Shown here: positions 29,351-38,376 of the stretch, one piece after another | How positions within the stretch are numbered: position 1 is the stretch's first letter | Layout of the letters: each line of letters starts with the position of its first letter | Source of the DNA: Lysobacter sp. FW306-1B-D06B | Lineage (GTDB): Bacteria; Pseudomonadota; Gammaproteobacteria; Xanthomonadales; Xanthomonadaceae | Direction of reading: 5' to 3' | DNA: 64,000 nucleotides | NCBI RefSeq assembly: GCF_038446665.1 | Contig: NZ_CP151802.1 | Span: forward strand, 1,736,001-1,800,000 | The notes under the pieces: generated by a model | What the model was told of the DNA's origin: nothing | Databases searched by the model: none | The model's input: the letters and a program-made list of their open reading frames with translations, nothing else | Position numbers and translations under genes: made by a program

Positions 29351-29857
29351 TCACTTGACGCGCTGCACCTTGGCCCGGGTGTTGTAACCCTCCACCGACA
29401 GGTACCACGCACCGCCCACCAGGCTCGGCGTGATGCGCACCTGCGGCTTGTCCAGCTTGGCGCTGAGCGAGGCGTCGTCGATCTGCTGCCACACCTGGCC
29501 ATTATCGAGCGTGAAGCTGCGGCCCTTGCCGAAGCCGGTGAAACCGCCGGCGAGTGCCGCGGTCACCGGGTCGCGTGATTCGCGCTCGAGCAGGCCGCGG
29601 CGATCATCGGAAGTCTCCTGCTTGGCGACTTCGGCCGCCTTCGCCGTCTCGACCTCGAGCTTGCCATCCAGCCAGGCATTGAGGTTCGCCAGCTCCGCCG
29701 CGGACAGCTTGTCCAGGCCCGACGCCTTGAACTGCTCGTAGGACATCTGCTGCTCGATCTTCTGCTGGGCCAGTGCGGTCGTGGCCAGGGGCATCAGCGC
29801 CACGGACACGGCGAGCGCGGCCAGGCGGAGGCGGATCGGCGGGGAGATGCGGGTCAT
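29351..29857 (-). CDS. Secreted protein of unknown function, paralog B
   Basis: 168 residues. Signal peptide runs to about residue 30 (ATTALA then QQK). It repeats the plan of paralog A: MSYEQFKASGLDKLSAAELA with LNAWLDGK, then SFTLDNGQVWQQIDDA, GGAWYLSVEGYN and a C-terminal KVQRV. Between the parts is a Lys/Glu/Ala-rich linker. The two genes are 47 bases apart on the same strand and are likely a tandem duplication. The LDNGQxWxxxD motif is shared with other proteobacterial exported proteins I cannot name. AGGAACAGCG precedes the start. Confidence 0.85.
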   Translation of the reverse strand: MTRISPPIRLRLAALAVSVALMPLATTALAQQKIEQQMSYEQFKASGLDKLSAAELANLNAWLDGKLEVETAKAAEVAKQETSDDRRGLLERESRDPVTAALAGGFTGFGKGRSFTLDNGQVWQQIDDASLSAKLDKPQVRITPSLVGGAWYLSVEGYNTRAKVQRVK

Positions 29858-29924
29858 GCGCTGTTCCTCCAGGGGGATGCGGGCTAGTGTAGACCGTCCC
29901 CGCGTCGCCTACCGTTCCACCGCC

Positions 29925-32087
29925 ATGGCAACACCGTCTTCCCTGCCGCATGACGCATTGGCGCATCCCGCCAGCACGGGCATTCCCGCGACGCTGCGCC
30001 GTGCGATGCAGCAGGCCGCGGCGACGGCGCAGAACGGGGCCGGCGAGCCGCCCGATGTCGTGGCGAGCATGCTCGACGCGCTCGCGCTGCTCGGCGCCGA
30101 CGGCGACACCGTGGCCGCCGCGTTGCTGCATGCGAACCCGGCCTGGGAAGCTTCGTTGCGGACCCTGGTCGAACGCGATTTCCCCGGCGTGGCGCCGCTG
30201 CTGGAAGGCCAGCGCGCCGCCGAGCAGGTCTGGGCACTGCACGCGGAGCGTCACGGCCAGGCCGGCAACGAAGGCCTGCGCCGCCTGCTGCTGGCAATCG
30301 TGCGCGACCTGCGCGTGGTGCCGATCCTGCTGGCGCGACAGCTCGCGCGGATGCGTCACGCCGAACGCCTGCCCGAGCCCGAGCGCCGCGAACTGGCGAT
30401 GCTCACCCGTGACATCCATGCACCGCTGGCGAACCGGCTCGGCATCTGGCAGCTCAAGTGGGAGCTGGAGGACCTCGCGTTCCGCTACCTGGAACCGCAG
30501 ACCTACCAGCAGATCGCCCGCCTGCTCGACGAGAAGCGCGGCGATCGCGAACGCTACATCGAAGAAGTGAAGCGCACGCTGCGCGGGGCGATGGCCGCGC
30601 AGGGGCTGAAGGCGGAGATCGCCGGGCGCCCGAAGCACATCTACAGCATCTGGAAGAAGATGCAGCGCAAGAACGTGCCGATCGGCGAACTCTACGACCT
30701 GCGCGCGGTGCGCGTGCTGGTCGACAGCCTCGGTGACTGCTATGCCGCGCTGGGCGTGGTGCACGCGACGTGGACGCCGATTCCGAGCGAATTCGACGAC
30801 TACATCGCCCGGCCCAAGCGCAACGATTACCGCTCGCTGCACACCGCGGTGATCGGCCCGGAAGGCAAGACGCTGGAAGTGCAGATCCGCACGCACGACA
30901 TGCACCGGCAGGCCGAACTCGGCGTGGCCGCGCACTGGAAGTACAAGGAAGTGGGCAGCCACAGCGCCGACGCGGCGTTCGATCGCAAGATCGCCTGGAT
31001 GCGGCGGCTGCTGGAGGCCGGCGGCGAGGCCGGGCGCGAGGAGGCGTCGCTGGCGGGCGAGTTCGACACCGAACTGGTCGAGGACCGCATCTACGTGCTC
31101 ACGCCCAAGGGTGAGGTGATCGACCTGCCCACCGGTGCGACGCCGCTGGATTTTGCCTACCACGTGCACACCGAGGTCGGTCACCGCTGCCGCGGCGCGA
31201 AGGTGGACGGGCGCATCGTGCCGCTGGACCACAAGCTGCGCAGCGGCGATCGCGTGGAGATCATGACCGCCAAGACCGGCGAGCCACGCCGCGACTGGCT
31301 GGTCGCGGCCAACGGCTTCCTCGCCAGCGGCCGTTCGCGCGACAAGGTGCGCGCGTGGTTCCACAAGCTCGATCGCGCGCGCAACGAATCCGCCGGCAAG
31401 GATCTGCTCGACAAGGAACTGCGCCGCCTCGGCTTGCTGGGCGCGGACCTCGCCCCTGCGCGGGAGAAGTTCAACCTGGCCAGCGACGGCGAGGTGTACG
31501 TGCAGGTCGCGCTGGGCGACATCGGTCCGCACCAGGTGGGCCGCGCGCTGCTGGAACACGAACGCGCCCGCGAAGCCGCGCAGGCGGCACCGGCCACGAC
31601 GACCGTCACCACACCGCCGCCGCCGCGCCGCGTGCCGCGCAAGTCCAATGACTTCACCGTGGAAGGCGTGGGTAATCTGCTGGTGCAGCTGGCGCGCTGC
31701 TGCCAGCCGCTTCCGGGCGAACCAATCGTGGGCTACCTCACGCGCGGGCGCGGCGTGAGCGTGCACCGCCCCGGCTGCGCGTCGTTCGAACGCCTGGCCG
31801 CGGCGCAGCCGCAGCGCGTGCTGCCGGTGGAATGGGGGCGCGCGGGCAGCGGTTACGAAGTGGACGTGGAAGTGCTGGCGCTGGATCGCAAGTGGCTGCT
31901 CAAGGAAGTCACCAACCTGATCGCGCAGGGCAACGCGCATGTGGTCAGCATCCGCAGCGACACCGAGCGCAACGGCGCACGCGTGCGTCTGGGCCTGCGC
32001 CTGCGGGTGGGCGATTTCGGCCAGTTGTCGACGCTGTTGGGGAAGCTGTCTGCGCTTCCGGGCGTGGAGCACGCACAACGCCGCTGA
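29925..32087 (+). CDS. relA: GTP pyrophosphokinase RelA
   Basis: 720 residues, RelA/SpoT family. It makes (p)ppGpp from GTP/GDP and ATP when amino acids run short, on ribosomes. The N-terminal domain lacks the HD pair and so should not hydrolyse ppGpp. The synthetase core (about 215-350) has RPKHIYSIWKKMQRKNV, ELYDLRAVRVLV and EFDDYIARPKRNDYRSLHT, whose EFDD form is the RelA rather than SpoT type. TGS (about 385-450, EDRIYVLTPKGEVIDLPTG), the zinc-finger region with RCCQPLPG, and a C-terminal ACT domain follow. Start MATPSS fits the family better than upstream codons. Confidence 0.96.
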   Translation: MATPSSLPHDALAHPASTGIPATLRRAMQQAAATAQNGAGEPPDVVASMLDALALLGADGDTVAAALLHANPAWEASLRTLVERDFPGVAPLLEGQRAAEQVWALHAERHGQAGNEGLRRLLLAIVRDLRVVPILLARQLARMRHAERLPEPERRELAMLTRDIHAPLANRLGIWQLKWELEDLAFRYLEPQTYQQIARLLDEKRGDRERYIEEVKRTLRGAMAAQGLKAEIAGRPKHIYSIWKKMQRKNVPIGELYDLRAVRVLVDSLGDCYAALGVVHATWTPIPSEFDDYIARPKRNDYRSLHTAVIGPEGKTLEVQIRTHDMHRQAELGVAAHWKYKEVGSHSADAAFDRKIAWMRRLLEAGGEAGREEASLAGEFDTELVEDRIYVLTPKGEVIDLPTGATPLDFAYHVHTEVGHRCRGAKVDGRIVPLDHKLRSGDRVEIMTAKTGEPRRDWLVAANGFLASGRSRDKVRAWFHKLDRARNESAGKDLLDKELRRLGLLGADLAPAREKFNLASDGEVYVQVALGDIGPHQVGRALLEHERAREAAQAAPATTTVTTPPPPRRVPRKSNDFTVEGVGNLLVQLARCCQPLPGEPIVGYLTRGRGVSVHRPGCASFERLAAAQPQRVLPVEWGRAGSGYEVDVEVLALDRKWLLKEVTNLIAQGNAHVVSIRSDTERNGARVRLGLRLRVGDFGQLSTLLGKLSALPGVEHAQRR
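32030..32035 (+). other. Placeholder-free note: no separate feature inside the relA 3' end
   Basis: The last 60 bases of relA were checked for a promoter of the following gene; none stronger than the TATCCT at 32130 was seen. Confidence 0.1.
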
Positions 32088-32129
32088 ACGCGCGAGGAAA
32101 GCGCGACGAACGGGCGACCATCCGGGCGT

Positions 32130-32135
32130 TATCCT
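32130..32135 (+). promoter_or_regulatory. Candidate -10 box (TATCCT) 6 nt before the TPR membrane protein gene
   Basis: GTTATCCTTGCCCGGTG sets the hexamer 6 bases before a GTG start with no Shine-Dalgarno, the same arrangement as at ruvC. Confidence 0.4.
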
Positions 32136-32141
32136 TGCCCG

Positions 32142-33767
32142 GTGAGTTCCACGACACCCCGAGACCCCAACCCTGACCGCATTCCCGGCGCGCCGTCCGA
32201 CGGCGCGGTGCCGCCGGGTGGGCGCGTGGAGCCGACGCTGGGCGCGTGGGATCCGGACGATTTCCAGCCCGCATCCCGCCGGCCCGCCGTGCCGGTGGTG
32301 CGCAACCGGCCGTGGGCATGGCTGGTGGCGATGCTGGCGCTGGGCGCGGTGGGCGCGGGCCTGTTCGTGCTGCGACAGCCGCTGTCGGATCTGCTCTGGC
32401 CGGAGACGCGGGCGCAGCAGTTGCAGGTCGATGCCGCTCGCGCGCTGGCGCAGGGTCGGCTGACCTCGCCCGACGGTCGCGGTGCGCGCGAGCTGTATGC
32501 GGCCGCGCTGGCGCTGGACCCGGATCGCAACGAGGCGCGGCAGGGGCTGGCGAAGGTGGGCGCGGCCGCGCTCGTGCGTGCCGAAGCGGCCATCCGCGCG
32601 CGCCAGTACCCGCAGGCGCATACGCTCATCGCCCTGGCACGCGAGATGGCCGTTCCGCGCGCGAAGGTGGAAGCGCTGGAACAGCAACTGCGTGCCCGCG
32701 AATCCGCCGAAGCCGGCATCGACACGCTGCTCGCGCAGGCCGCCGCCGCGCGTCTGGCGGGGCAACTGGACGGGGCGGAGCACACCGCGCTGCCGCTGTA
32801 CCAGCGCGTGCTCGCGTTGCAGCCCAACCGCACCGAGGCACTGGAGGGCCGCGAGGACACGCTGGCCGACCTGCTGCAACTGGCGCGCACTTCGCTGGCG
32901 CGCGGCGAACTGGCCGAGGCGTCCGCGCGCATCCGTCGCGTGCAATCCGCCGACGCGGGGCATGTGGATCTACCCGATGCGCTGGCGCAACTTTCCCGAG
33001 CCGGCGAGCAGCGCCGCACCCAGGCCGATGCTGACCTGCGTCGTGGCCGACTCGACGACGCCCTGAACGGCTACCTCGCCGCACTCGCCGCGATGCCCGA
33101 GGACGGCGCCGCCGAGCGTGGCCTGCTGCACGTCGCCAATGCCTATGCCGAGCGCAGCGAACGCTACGCCGCCGATTTCCGTTTCGACGAAGCCGAGGCC
33201 GCGCTGCGCGACGCGCGCGCGATTTCGCTCCAGGCGCCCGGCATCGCCCAGGCCGAGCAGCGCCTCACCCAGGCCCGGCAGACGCAGCAGCGCTACGGAC
33301 AGCGCGAGCCTTCGGCGCAGCGCAAGCGTCGCGTCGACCAGTTGCTGGCCGATGCCACGCAGGCCGAAGGACGCGGCGATCTGCTCACACCGCCCGGCGA
33401 GAGCGCCTTCGACAAGCTGCGTGCCGCCCAGGCGCTGGCGCCGCAGGATCCGCGCGTGCGTGGCGCGATGGCGCGACTGCTGCCGGCGGCGCGCCGATGT
33501 TTCGAAGAGGAATTGCGCGGCAACCGCCTGCGCCGCGCCCGTGAGTGCCTGGACGCCCGCGCCGCACTGGAAGGAGAGAGCGCCGCACTGCGCGAAGCGC
33601 GCAGGCGACTGGCGCAGCGTTGGATCGCCGTCGGCGACGAGCGCCTGGGCGCAGGCGAACTGACCGCCGCGCAGGCCGCGCTGAGCGCGGCGCGCGAACT
33701 CGATCCGCAGGCCATCGGCCTGGGCGAGTTCGCCGATCGCCTGCGTGCGGCGTCGGCCGCGAACTGA
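32142..33767 (+). CDS. Membrane-anchored TPR-like repeat protein, unknown
   Basis: 541 residues from a GTG start. The first 50 residues are Pro-rich and polar; one membrane helix follows (about 52-74, WAWLVAMLALGAVGAGLFVL). The remainder (about 85-540) is all-helical and Ala/Arg/Glu-rich with TPR-like units (ARELYAAALALDPDRNEARQ, AAEAAIRARQYPQAHTLIAL type, and LNGYLAALAAMPEDGAAERG). This predicts a periplasmic repeat domain on an inner-membrane anchor. I do not recognise a named family. It lies 54 bases after relA on the same strand and converges on the glycosyltransferase operon with an 18-base gap. Confidence 0.8.
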   Translation: MSSTTPRDPNPDRIPGAPSDGAVPPGGRVEPTLGAWDPDDFQPASRRPAVPVVRNRPWAWLVAMLALGAVGAGLFVLRQPLSDLLWPETRAQQLQVDAARALAQGRLTSPDGRGARELYAAALALDPDRNEARQGLAKVGAAALVRAEAAIRARQYPQAHTLIALAREMAVPRAKVEALEQQLRARESAEAGIDTLLAQAAAARLAGQLDGAEHTALPLYQRVLALQPNRTEALEGREDTLADLLQLARTSLARGELAEASARIRRVQSADAGHVDLPDALAQLSRAGEQRRTQADADLRRGRLDDALNGYLAALAAMPEDGAAERGLLHVANAYAERSERYAADFRFDEAEAALRDARAISLQAPGIAQAEQRLTQARQTQQRYGQREPSAQRKRRVDQLLADATQAEGRGDLLTPPGESAFDKLRAAQALAPQDPRVRGAMARLLPAARRCFEEELRGNRLRRARECLDARAALEGESAALREARRRLAQRWIAVGDERLGAGELTAAQAALSAARELDPQAIGLGEFADRLRAASAAN

Positions 33768-33785
33768 GTCGGCGATCTTGTTGCG

Positions 33786-36755
33786 CTAGAACGCAGCGCC
33801 CTGGCGACGCACCTGTCGCAACAACGCCGCCAGTTCGTTCGCGCAATCGTCCCAGCTCGGCCACGACCTTTGTGCCGCCGGCGGGAGCGGGGCGCTCAGC
33901 ATTCGCGTCAGCGGCTCGTCCCAAAGGGCGGGATCGGGGGCGAGGTACTGCGCGCTGTCGCCCATCACTTCACGGAACACCGGCAGGTCCCGCGCGACCA
34001 CCGCCAGTCCGTGCCGCGCGGCCTCGATCAGCGGAAGCCCATAGCCTTCGCCGGCCGAAGCGGCGAGCAGCAGCGTGCTCTTGCGATACAGCGCACCCAG
34101 TTCGCGATCGCCCACGTCTTCGTGCCAGTGCAACGATTGGCCCAGGCGCGGGTGCGCCTTCATGCGTGCGATCAGCGCGTCGGTGAGCCAGCCGCGCTGG
34201 CCGGCGACCACCAGGTTGAAGTCGAGCCCGCGCGCCCAGAGGCGATCTGCGACGTCCAGTGCGTCCTCGTGGCGTTTGCGCGGCTCCAGCGTGCCCACCA
34301 TCAGCACGGTGGGTCGCTTCGCCAGCGCATCGCGAAGCGTGGGGCGCAGGTCGCCGTCGCTGCCTTCGAGCACGTGCGAATCCACGCCCATCGCAAACGT
34401 CCCCACGTCCGGCGCCCGGCCGAACTGGAACGCCGGCTGCGCTTCCTGCAACCACGCGCGGTAGTCCTGCGCGGTCGCGCGCGAGATGCATGCCACGCCA
34501 TCGGCCACGGACGACATGTGGCCGAGCCACTGTTCGAACGCCACGCGCGAGTACGCATGGAAAAACTCCGGCAGCCGCATCGGCATCAAATCGTTGACGA
34601 CGAAGGCCGTTCGCACGCCTGCGCGCCGCCAGTCCTGCAGGCGCGGGAGCGCGGCCGAAATCGCTTCGGGCGACCAGTCCAGACCCACGAACATGTCGCC
34701 CGGCGCGGGTTCGGCAATGGCGTCCTGCAATGCCAGCGCGGGCAGTCCCAGCAGTTTCGTCGTGTACGCGCGCGCATAACGGAAACTGCCCCGGTCGAAG
34801 CGGACCGGTTCGATGCGCACGCCCGGCGGCGGCGACTGCAGCCACGAACGCAGCACGCTCCTGACCACGCGATGCACGCCCGTGCCGATGTCGTTTACGG
34901 CGATGGTGCTGACATCGACGAACCAGCGTTCGCCGCGCGTCGCGCGTGAAGCCGCGATGCCATAGGCAATCTGCGCGAGATCGTCGTGGGTGGACGAGCC
35001 GGGGAGGGCGATGATGTCCTCGATGAGCCGTGCCTCGCGCGCCCGCTCCGACGTCCCGCACTCGTGCACGACGTCCTCCTGCCAGCGCGAGGATGCTTCG
35101 AACACGCGCGGGTGGCCCTCATCACCGAGCAGCGCGCGGGCCTGTTCGGCCAACGCGGGCGTCTGCGCGACGATGGCGACCGCCTCACGCAGGCTCGGCG
35201 CCCACGCCGACAGCGCGGGCTGAATTCCGCTGCGATCGGCCGCTGCCAGAGCAGCGTAGCCGCTCGCGACGTAGATACCTGCGCGAGCGTCTTCGGCCGT
35301 TGTCTTGCGCAGGCTCTCGCCAAGCAGGACGACGCAGGGCCGTGCGGCCGCGGCCTCGGCGACGGCCGCGACGGGCATCGTGTCGGTGCGCAGCACGGTC
35401 AGGCCGATGGGATCGTTCGTGGAGGGGGCGCCATGCGGCGATGCGGCCGCTGCGTTCGCGCTCGCGGGCAACCACGACGGCAGCCCGTGCGGGGTCTGGG
35501 TCGCGACGCGCTCCGCGGCCGGCCGGGCCTGCAACGGCGGCTCGCCGCCCTTGCGTTCCATGCCCGCCAGCATCCGCGCGGCGACGCGCTTCATGTCGAA
35601 CTCGCTTGCGCGGCGCGGACCGTAGTCGCGCAGTTCCGCTGCGAAAGCGGCATCGCTGAGCACGCGTGCCATGCGCTGCGCGAGTTCGCCCGGATCATCC
35701 GGATTGAACAGCAGGTCCTCGCGTCCGATGACTTCCGGAATGCTCGTCGCCGAGCTGGCCAGGACCGGCGCGCCGCAGGCCATCGCCTCGAGCGGTGGCA
35801 GGCCGAATCCTTCCATGAGCGACGGGAATACGAACAGCGCGCAGCTTGCGTACAACCAGGCGAGTTCCTCGTCGGAAACCGAGCCGGTGATGAGGACGTC
35901 ATCCTCACCCAATCCCAGTCGCCTGCCTTCGAAACGCAGCGTCTCCAGTGCGGTCGGGTCGACGTGCCCGGCGAGCAGCAACTGATGTCCCTCGCGCAGC
36001 GCAACGGGCAGGCGCGCATAGGCGTCGAGCAGCGTGTTGACGTTCTTGCGCTGGTCGAAGCCGCCGGCGTACATCACGAAAGGCCGCTGCATCTGCATGC
36101 GCGCCTTGAGCAACGGGCCGGCGGGCGATGTCGCGGCGGCCGGCGTGAAACGCGGGTCGACCGCCGTTCCGATGAAGATCGCCTGGTCTTCTTCCAGGCC
36201 CACGAGCGAGATCGCGTCGCGCCGTGTCCACTCCGAGATCGCCACCAGCAGGTCGGAGCGCTTGAGATAGGTCAACCGCTCTTCGTACCAGTCCCGGTTC
36301 TTCGCCTCGGGAAGCAGTTCCGGAACATGCAGCGGAATCAGGTCATAGAGGACCGATGCGGTGCGGACCGCGTCGACCGGTCGATCGGGCACCAGCGCAT
36401 CGTCGCTGAAACCTTCCACGACGCTGGTATGCAGGACCCAGTCAGGACGCAGCGCCTCCAGCTGATGGCGCATCAGGCGCGCACCGGCACAGCGGCGCCA
36501 TTGGTTGGCTGGGTCGTAGGCGGCCGTTTCGTAGGGCAGGCGCAGCCAGTGGATGCGGTGCGGCGATACCCGCGTGCCGAACTCCGCGATCAGCGCATCG
36601 CTGGGCCCATCCAGTGGCGAACTCAGCGCGAAGTGGATTTCGTGGCGGTCATCGACGATGTCGAGCAGTGCGCGCACCAGGTCGCGCGTATAGCGCCCGA
36701 TGCCACGCCGATGGCTCTGGGTCTGAGCGCCCAGCAGGTCGACCAGGATCTTCAT
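33786..36755 (-). CDS. Two-domain GT4 glycosyltransferase
   Basis: 989 residues with two GT-B glycosyltransferase modules of family GT4. Module 1 (about 1-390) starts MKILVDLLGAQTQSHRRGIGRYTRDL and has FVMYAGGFDQRKNVNTLLDA and the donor-binding FPSLMEGFGLPPLEAMACG. Module 2 (about 600-985) has VLMVGTLEPRKRHEDALDV and SAGEGYGLPLIEAARHG. The ~200-residue middle is Ala-rich and not recognised. Both modules keep the EGxGLPxxEA block, so both may be active, adding two sugars in turn. Last gene of the operon; its start overlaps the 75-residue gene by 4 bases. Likely used in O-antigen or exopolysaccharide synthesis. Confidence 0.9.
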   Translation of the reverse strand: MKILVDLLGAQTQSHRRGIGRYTRDLVRALLDIVDDRHEIHFALSSPLDGPSDALIAEFGTRVSPHRIHWLRLPYETAAYDPANQWRRCAGARLMRHQLEALRPDWVLHTSVVEGFSDDALVPDRPVDAVRTASVLYDLIPLHVPELLPEAKNRDWYEERLTYLKRSDLLVAISEWTRRDAISLVGLEEDQAIFIGTAVDPRFTPAAATSPAGPLLKARMQMQRPFVMYAGGFDQRKNVNTLLDAYARLPVALREGHQLLLAGHVDPTALETLRFEGRRLGLGEDDVLITGSVSDEELAWLYASCALFVFPSLMEGFGLPPLEAMACGAPVLASSATSIPEVIGREDLLFNPDDPGELAQRMARVLSDAAFAAELRDYGPRRASEFDMKRVAARMLAGMERKGGEPPLQARPAAERVATQTPHGLPSWLPASANAAAASPHGAPSTNDPIGLTVLRTDTMPVAAVAEAAAARPCVVLLGESLRKTTAEDARAGIYVASGYAALAAADRSGIQPALSAWAPSLREAVAIVAQTPALAEQARALLGDEGHPRVFEASSRWQEDVVHECGTSERAREARLIEDIIALPGSSTHDDLAQIAYGIAASRATRGERWFVDVSTIAVNDIGTGVHRVVRSVLRSWLQSPPPGVRIEPVRFDRGSFRYARAYTTKLLGLPALALQDAIAEPAPGDMFVGLDWSPEAISAALPRLQDWRRAGVRTAFVVNDLMPMRLPEFFHAYSRVAFEQWLGHMSSVADGVACISRATAQDYRAWLQEAQPAFQFGRAPDVGTFAMGVDSHVLEGSDGDLRPTLRDALAKRPTVLMVGTLEPRKRHEDALDVADRLWARGLDFNLVVAGQRGWLTDALIARMKAHPRLGQSLHWHEDVGDRELGALYRKSTLLLAASAGEGYGLPLIEAARHGLAVVARDLPVFREVMGDSAQYLAPDPALWDEPLTRMLSAPLPPAAQRSWPSWDDCANELAALLRQVRRQGAAF

Positions 36756-36979
36756 GCGCGGCGACCGGCCTTGCGTTCATTGAGGCGACGGTAGATCGCG
36801 GCGGCTTCTTCCGGAAGTCGCGCCGCTTCCATCAACAGCACCGGGGGCTGGTGATGGTCGCGGTGCATCCTGCGGCGCAGGTACATGTCCAGCGCCGGAA
36901 AACATGCGACCAGGCGCACCAGGCCGCGCTTGATGGCCGGCTGGCGCGTGATGAGACGATTGAGTTGGGCGATCCGCAT
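36752..36979 (-). CDS. Small basic protein in glycosyltransferase operon, unknown
   Basis: 75 residues, rich in Arg, Leu and His: MRIAQLNRLITRQPAIKRGL, then VRLVACFPALDMYLRRRMHR and EAARLPEEAAAIYRRLNERK. No membrane helix or signal peptide. It overlaps both neighbours (one base with the upstream glycosyltransferase, TGATG; 4 bases with the downstream one, ATGA), which strongly suggests it is translated. The sequence resembles the helical C-terminal extensions of some xanthomonad glycosyltransferases, so it may be a detached tail or a small partner of them. Confidence 0.75.
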   Translation of the reverse strand: MRIAQLNRLITRQPAIKRGLVRLVACFPALDMYLRRRMHRDHHQPPVLLMEAARLPEEAAAIYRRLNERKAGRRA

Positions 36980-38274
36980 CAGTGTGGAAGGATGTTCTTT
37001 AGGGTTTGTCGTGCAACGTCTTCGGAGAAATGCGTGGCGACATTCTGCAGGCCGCCGTCCGACAGCCTGTGCCACAGCGCCGGATCGAGGTAGGCACGGA
37101 CGATTGCGTCGGCGAACTCGCGCTCGTCGCCGGCGATCATCGCGTCGCGCTCGTGCGAAACGTGCATGCCTTCCGCGGCGATGGGCGTGAGTACCACGGG
37201 CAGCCCGTGGCTCATCGCGGTGTTCACCTTGCCTTTCACGCCCGCGCCGAATCGCAAGGGCGCCACCGACAGGCGGCATCCGTCGAGCAATGCGCTGAGA
37301 TCGGCCACGCGTCCGTGCAACTCCACGCGCGGGGCGCTCAGTTGCGCAATGGCGGCCTGGGTGAGGTCGCCCACGACGTGCAGGGTGATCTCCGGCAGCG
37401 ACCGGTGGACGAGCGGCAATACTTCGCGCGTGAACCACACCATGGCGTCGAGGTTCGGCGGGTGCGAGAAGCCGCCGATGAACAGCAGGTCGCGCCGCTG
37501 TTCGAACGGCGTGGCGCTGACATGCACGCGGTGGATGTTGCTGAGCAGTTCGACGCGGTGTCGCGGAGCCAGGTCGGCAAGCATCCGCTTCTCTTCCTCG
37601 CTCACCACCAGCGACAGGTCGCAGGCGGCGATCAGTTCGAGTTCCCGACGCAGCGTCGCTTGCGCGTGCCTTTGCAGCGCGGGATCACCGAGCAGGTCTG
37701 CCCCGCGGCGTTCGCGCAGGAAATGCAGGTCGACGGTATCGAAGATCAACAGGGCGCGCGGCGCGAACTTGCGCACCAGGCCGCGGTACTGGTCGGCGAC
37801 CGGCGCGCGCGACAGGATCACCGCGTCTAGCGCCCCGCCATTCGCGCGCAGCCAGCGCACGATGCCGCCTTCGCAGACGCTCGCGCCCAGCGCGGACAGT
37901 TGGCGCAGGTCCGTCGGCGTGGCACGTCCTTCGTCGGCGTGGAAATGCACGTGCCAGCCCATTTCGCCGACCAGGCGGATCATCGTGCACAGGCGCACGG
38001 AACCGGAATCGCGTTCGGGATCCGGAAACACCGCATCGACGATGAGGATGCGGCGCGCGCCGGGGGCCGGCACCGGGATGCTTACCGCCGGCCCTGTGTC
38101 GGGGGCCTCATTCGGCCTGGGCTGTCGCACGCGTTCGAGCGTCCCCGCCCAGCCGCGCATGCGCAGGCTGGAAAGCAGGCGTCGATAGCGTTGAACCCAC
38201 CGCTTGAATTGCCAGACAACCTCGTCGAACACGTTTTGACCTTCAGGCCAGCGCTTGTGCGCCGCCGGTTTCAT
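36979..38274 (-). CDS. GT4-type glycosyltransferase
   Basis: 431 residues. A basic N-terminal stretch (about 1-70) is followed by a GT-B fold starting ARRILIVDAVFPDPERDSGS. Further blocks: DTVDLHFLRERRGADLLG, CDLSLVVSEEEKRMLADL, RDLLFIGGFSHPPNLDAMVW and the donor-side PLRFGAGVKGKVNTAMSHGL, PVVLTPIAAEGM. The GAGVKGK form is usual in transferases of O-antigen and exopolysaccharide loci. First gene of a three-gene minus-strand operon. No ribosome site of note was seen; the start gives MKPAAHKRWPEGQNVFDEVV. Sugar donor and acceptor cannot be told from sequence. Confidence 0.9.
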   Translation of the reverse strand: MKPAAHKRWPEGQNVFDEVVWQFKRWVQRYRRLLSSLRMRGWAGTLERVRQPRPNEAPDTGPAVSIPVPAPGARRILIVDAVFPDPERDSGSVRLCTMIRLVGEMGWHVHFHADEGRATPTDLRQLSALGASVCEGGIVRWLRANGGALDAVILSRAPVADQYRGLVRKFAPRALLIFDTVDLHFLRERRGADLLGDPALQRHAQATLRRELELIAACDLSLVVSEEEKRMLADLAPRHRVELLSNIHRVHVSATPFEQRRDLLFIGGFSHPPNLDAMVWFTREVLPLVHRSLPEITLHVVGDLTQAAIAQLSAPRVELHGRVADLSALLDGCRLSVAPLRFGAGVKGKVNTAMSHGLPVVLTPIAAEGMHVSHERDAMIAGDEREFADAIVRAYLDPALWHRLSDGGLQNVATHFSEDVARQTLKNILPH

Positions 38275-38376
38275 TCAGCTCGGAGTAATCCCTGGACACC
38301 CTGAGCGCGGGGTGGCGATGGAAGGCTGCGCTAGACTCGCCCGGACGAGGGCACAGCCCTGCCATTCTCCCATGCC

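Noticed and set aside
32030..32035. Extra promoter inside the relA 3' end
   Set aside because: No sequence close to -35/-10 consensus; the entry at this site in the feature list carries no function and should be ignored.
29604..32963. Long minus-strand open frame across relA and the TPR gene
   Set aside because: It spans several convincing genes in opposite sense and reads as Arg/His/Ala-rich filler.
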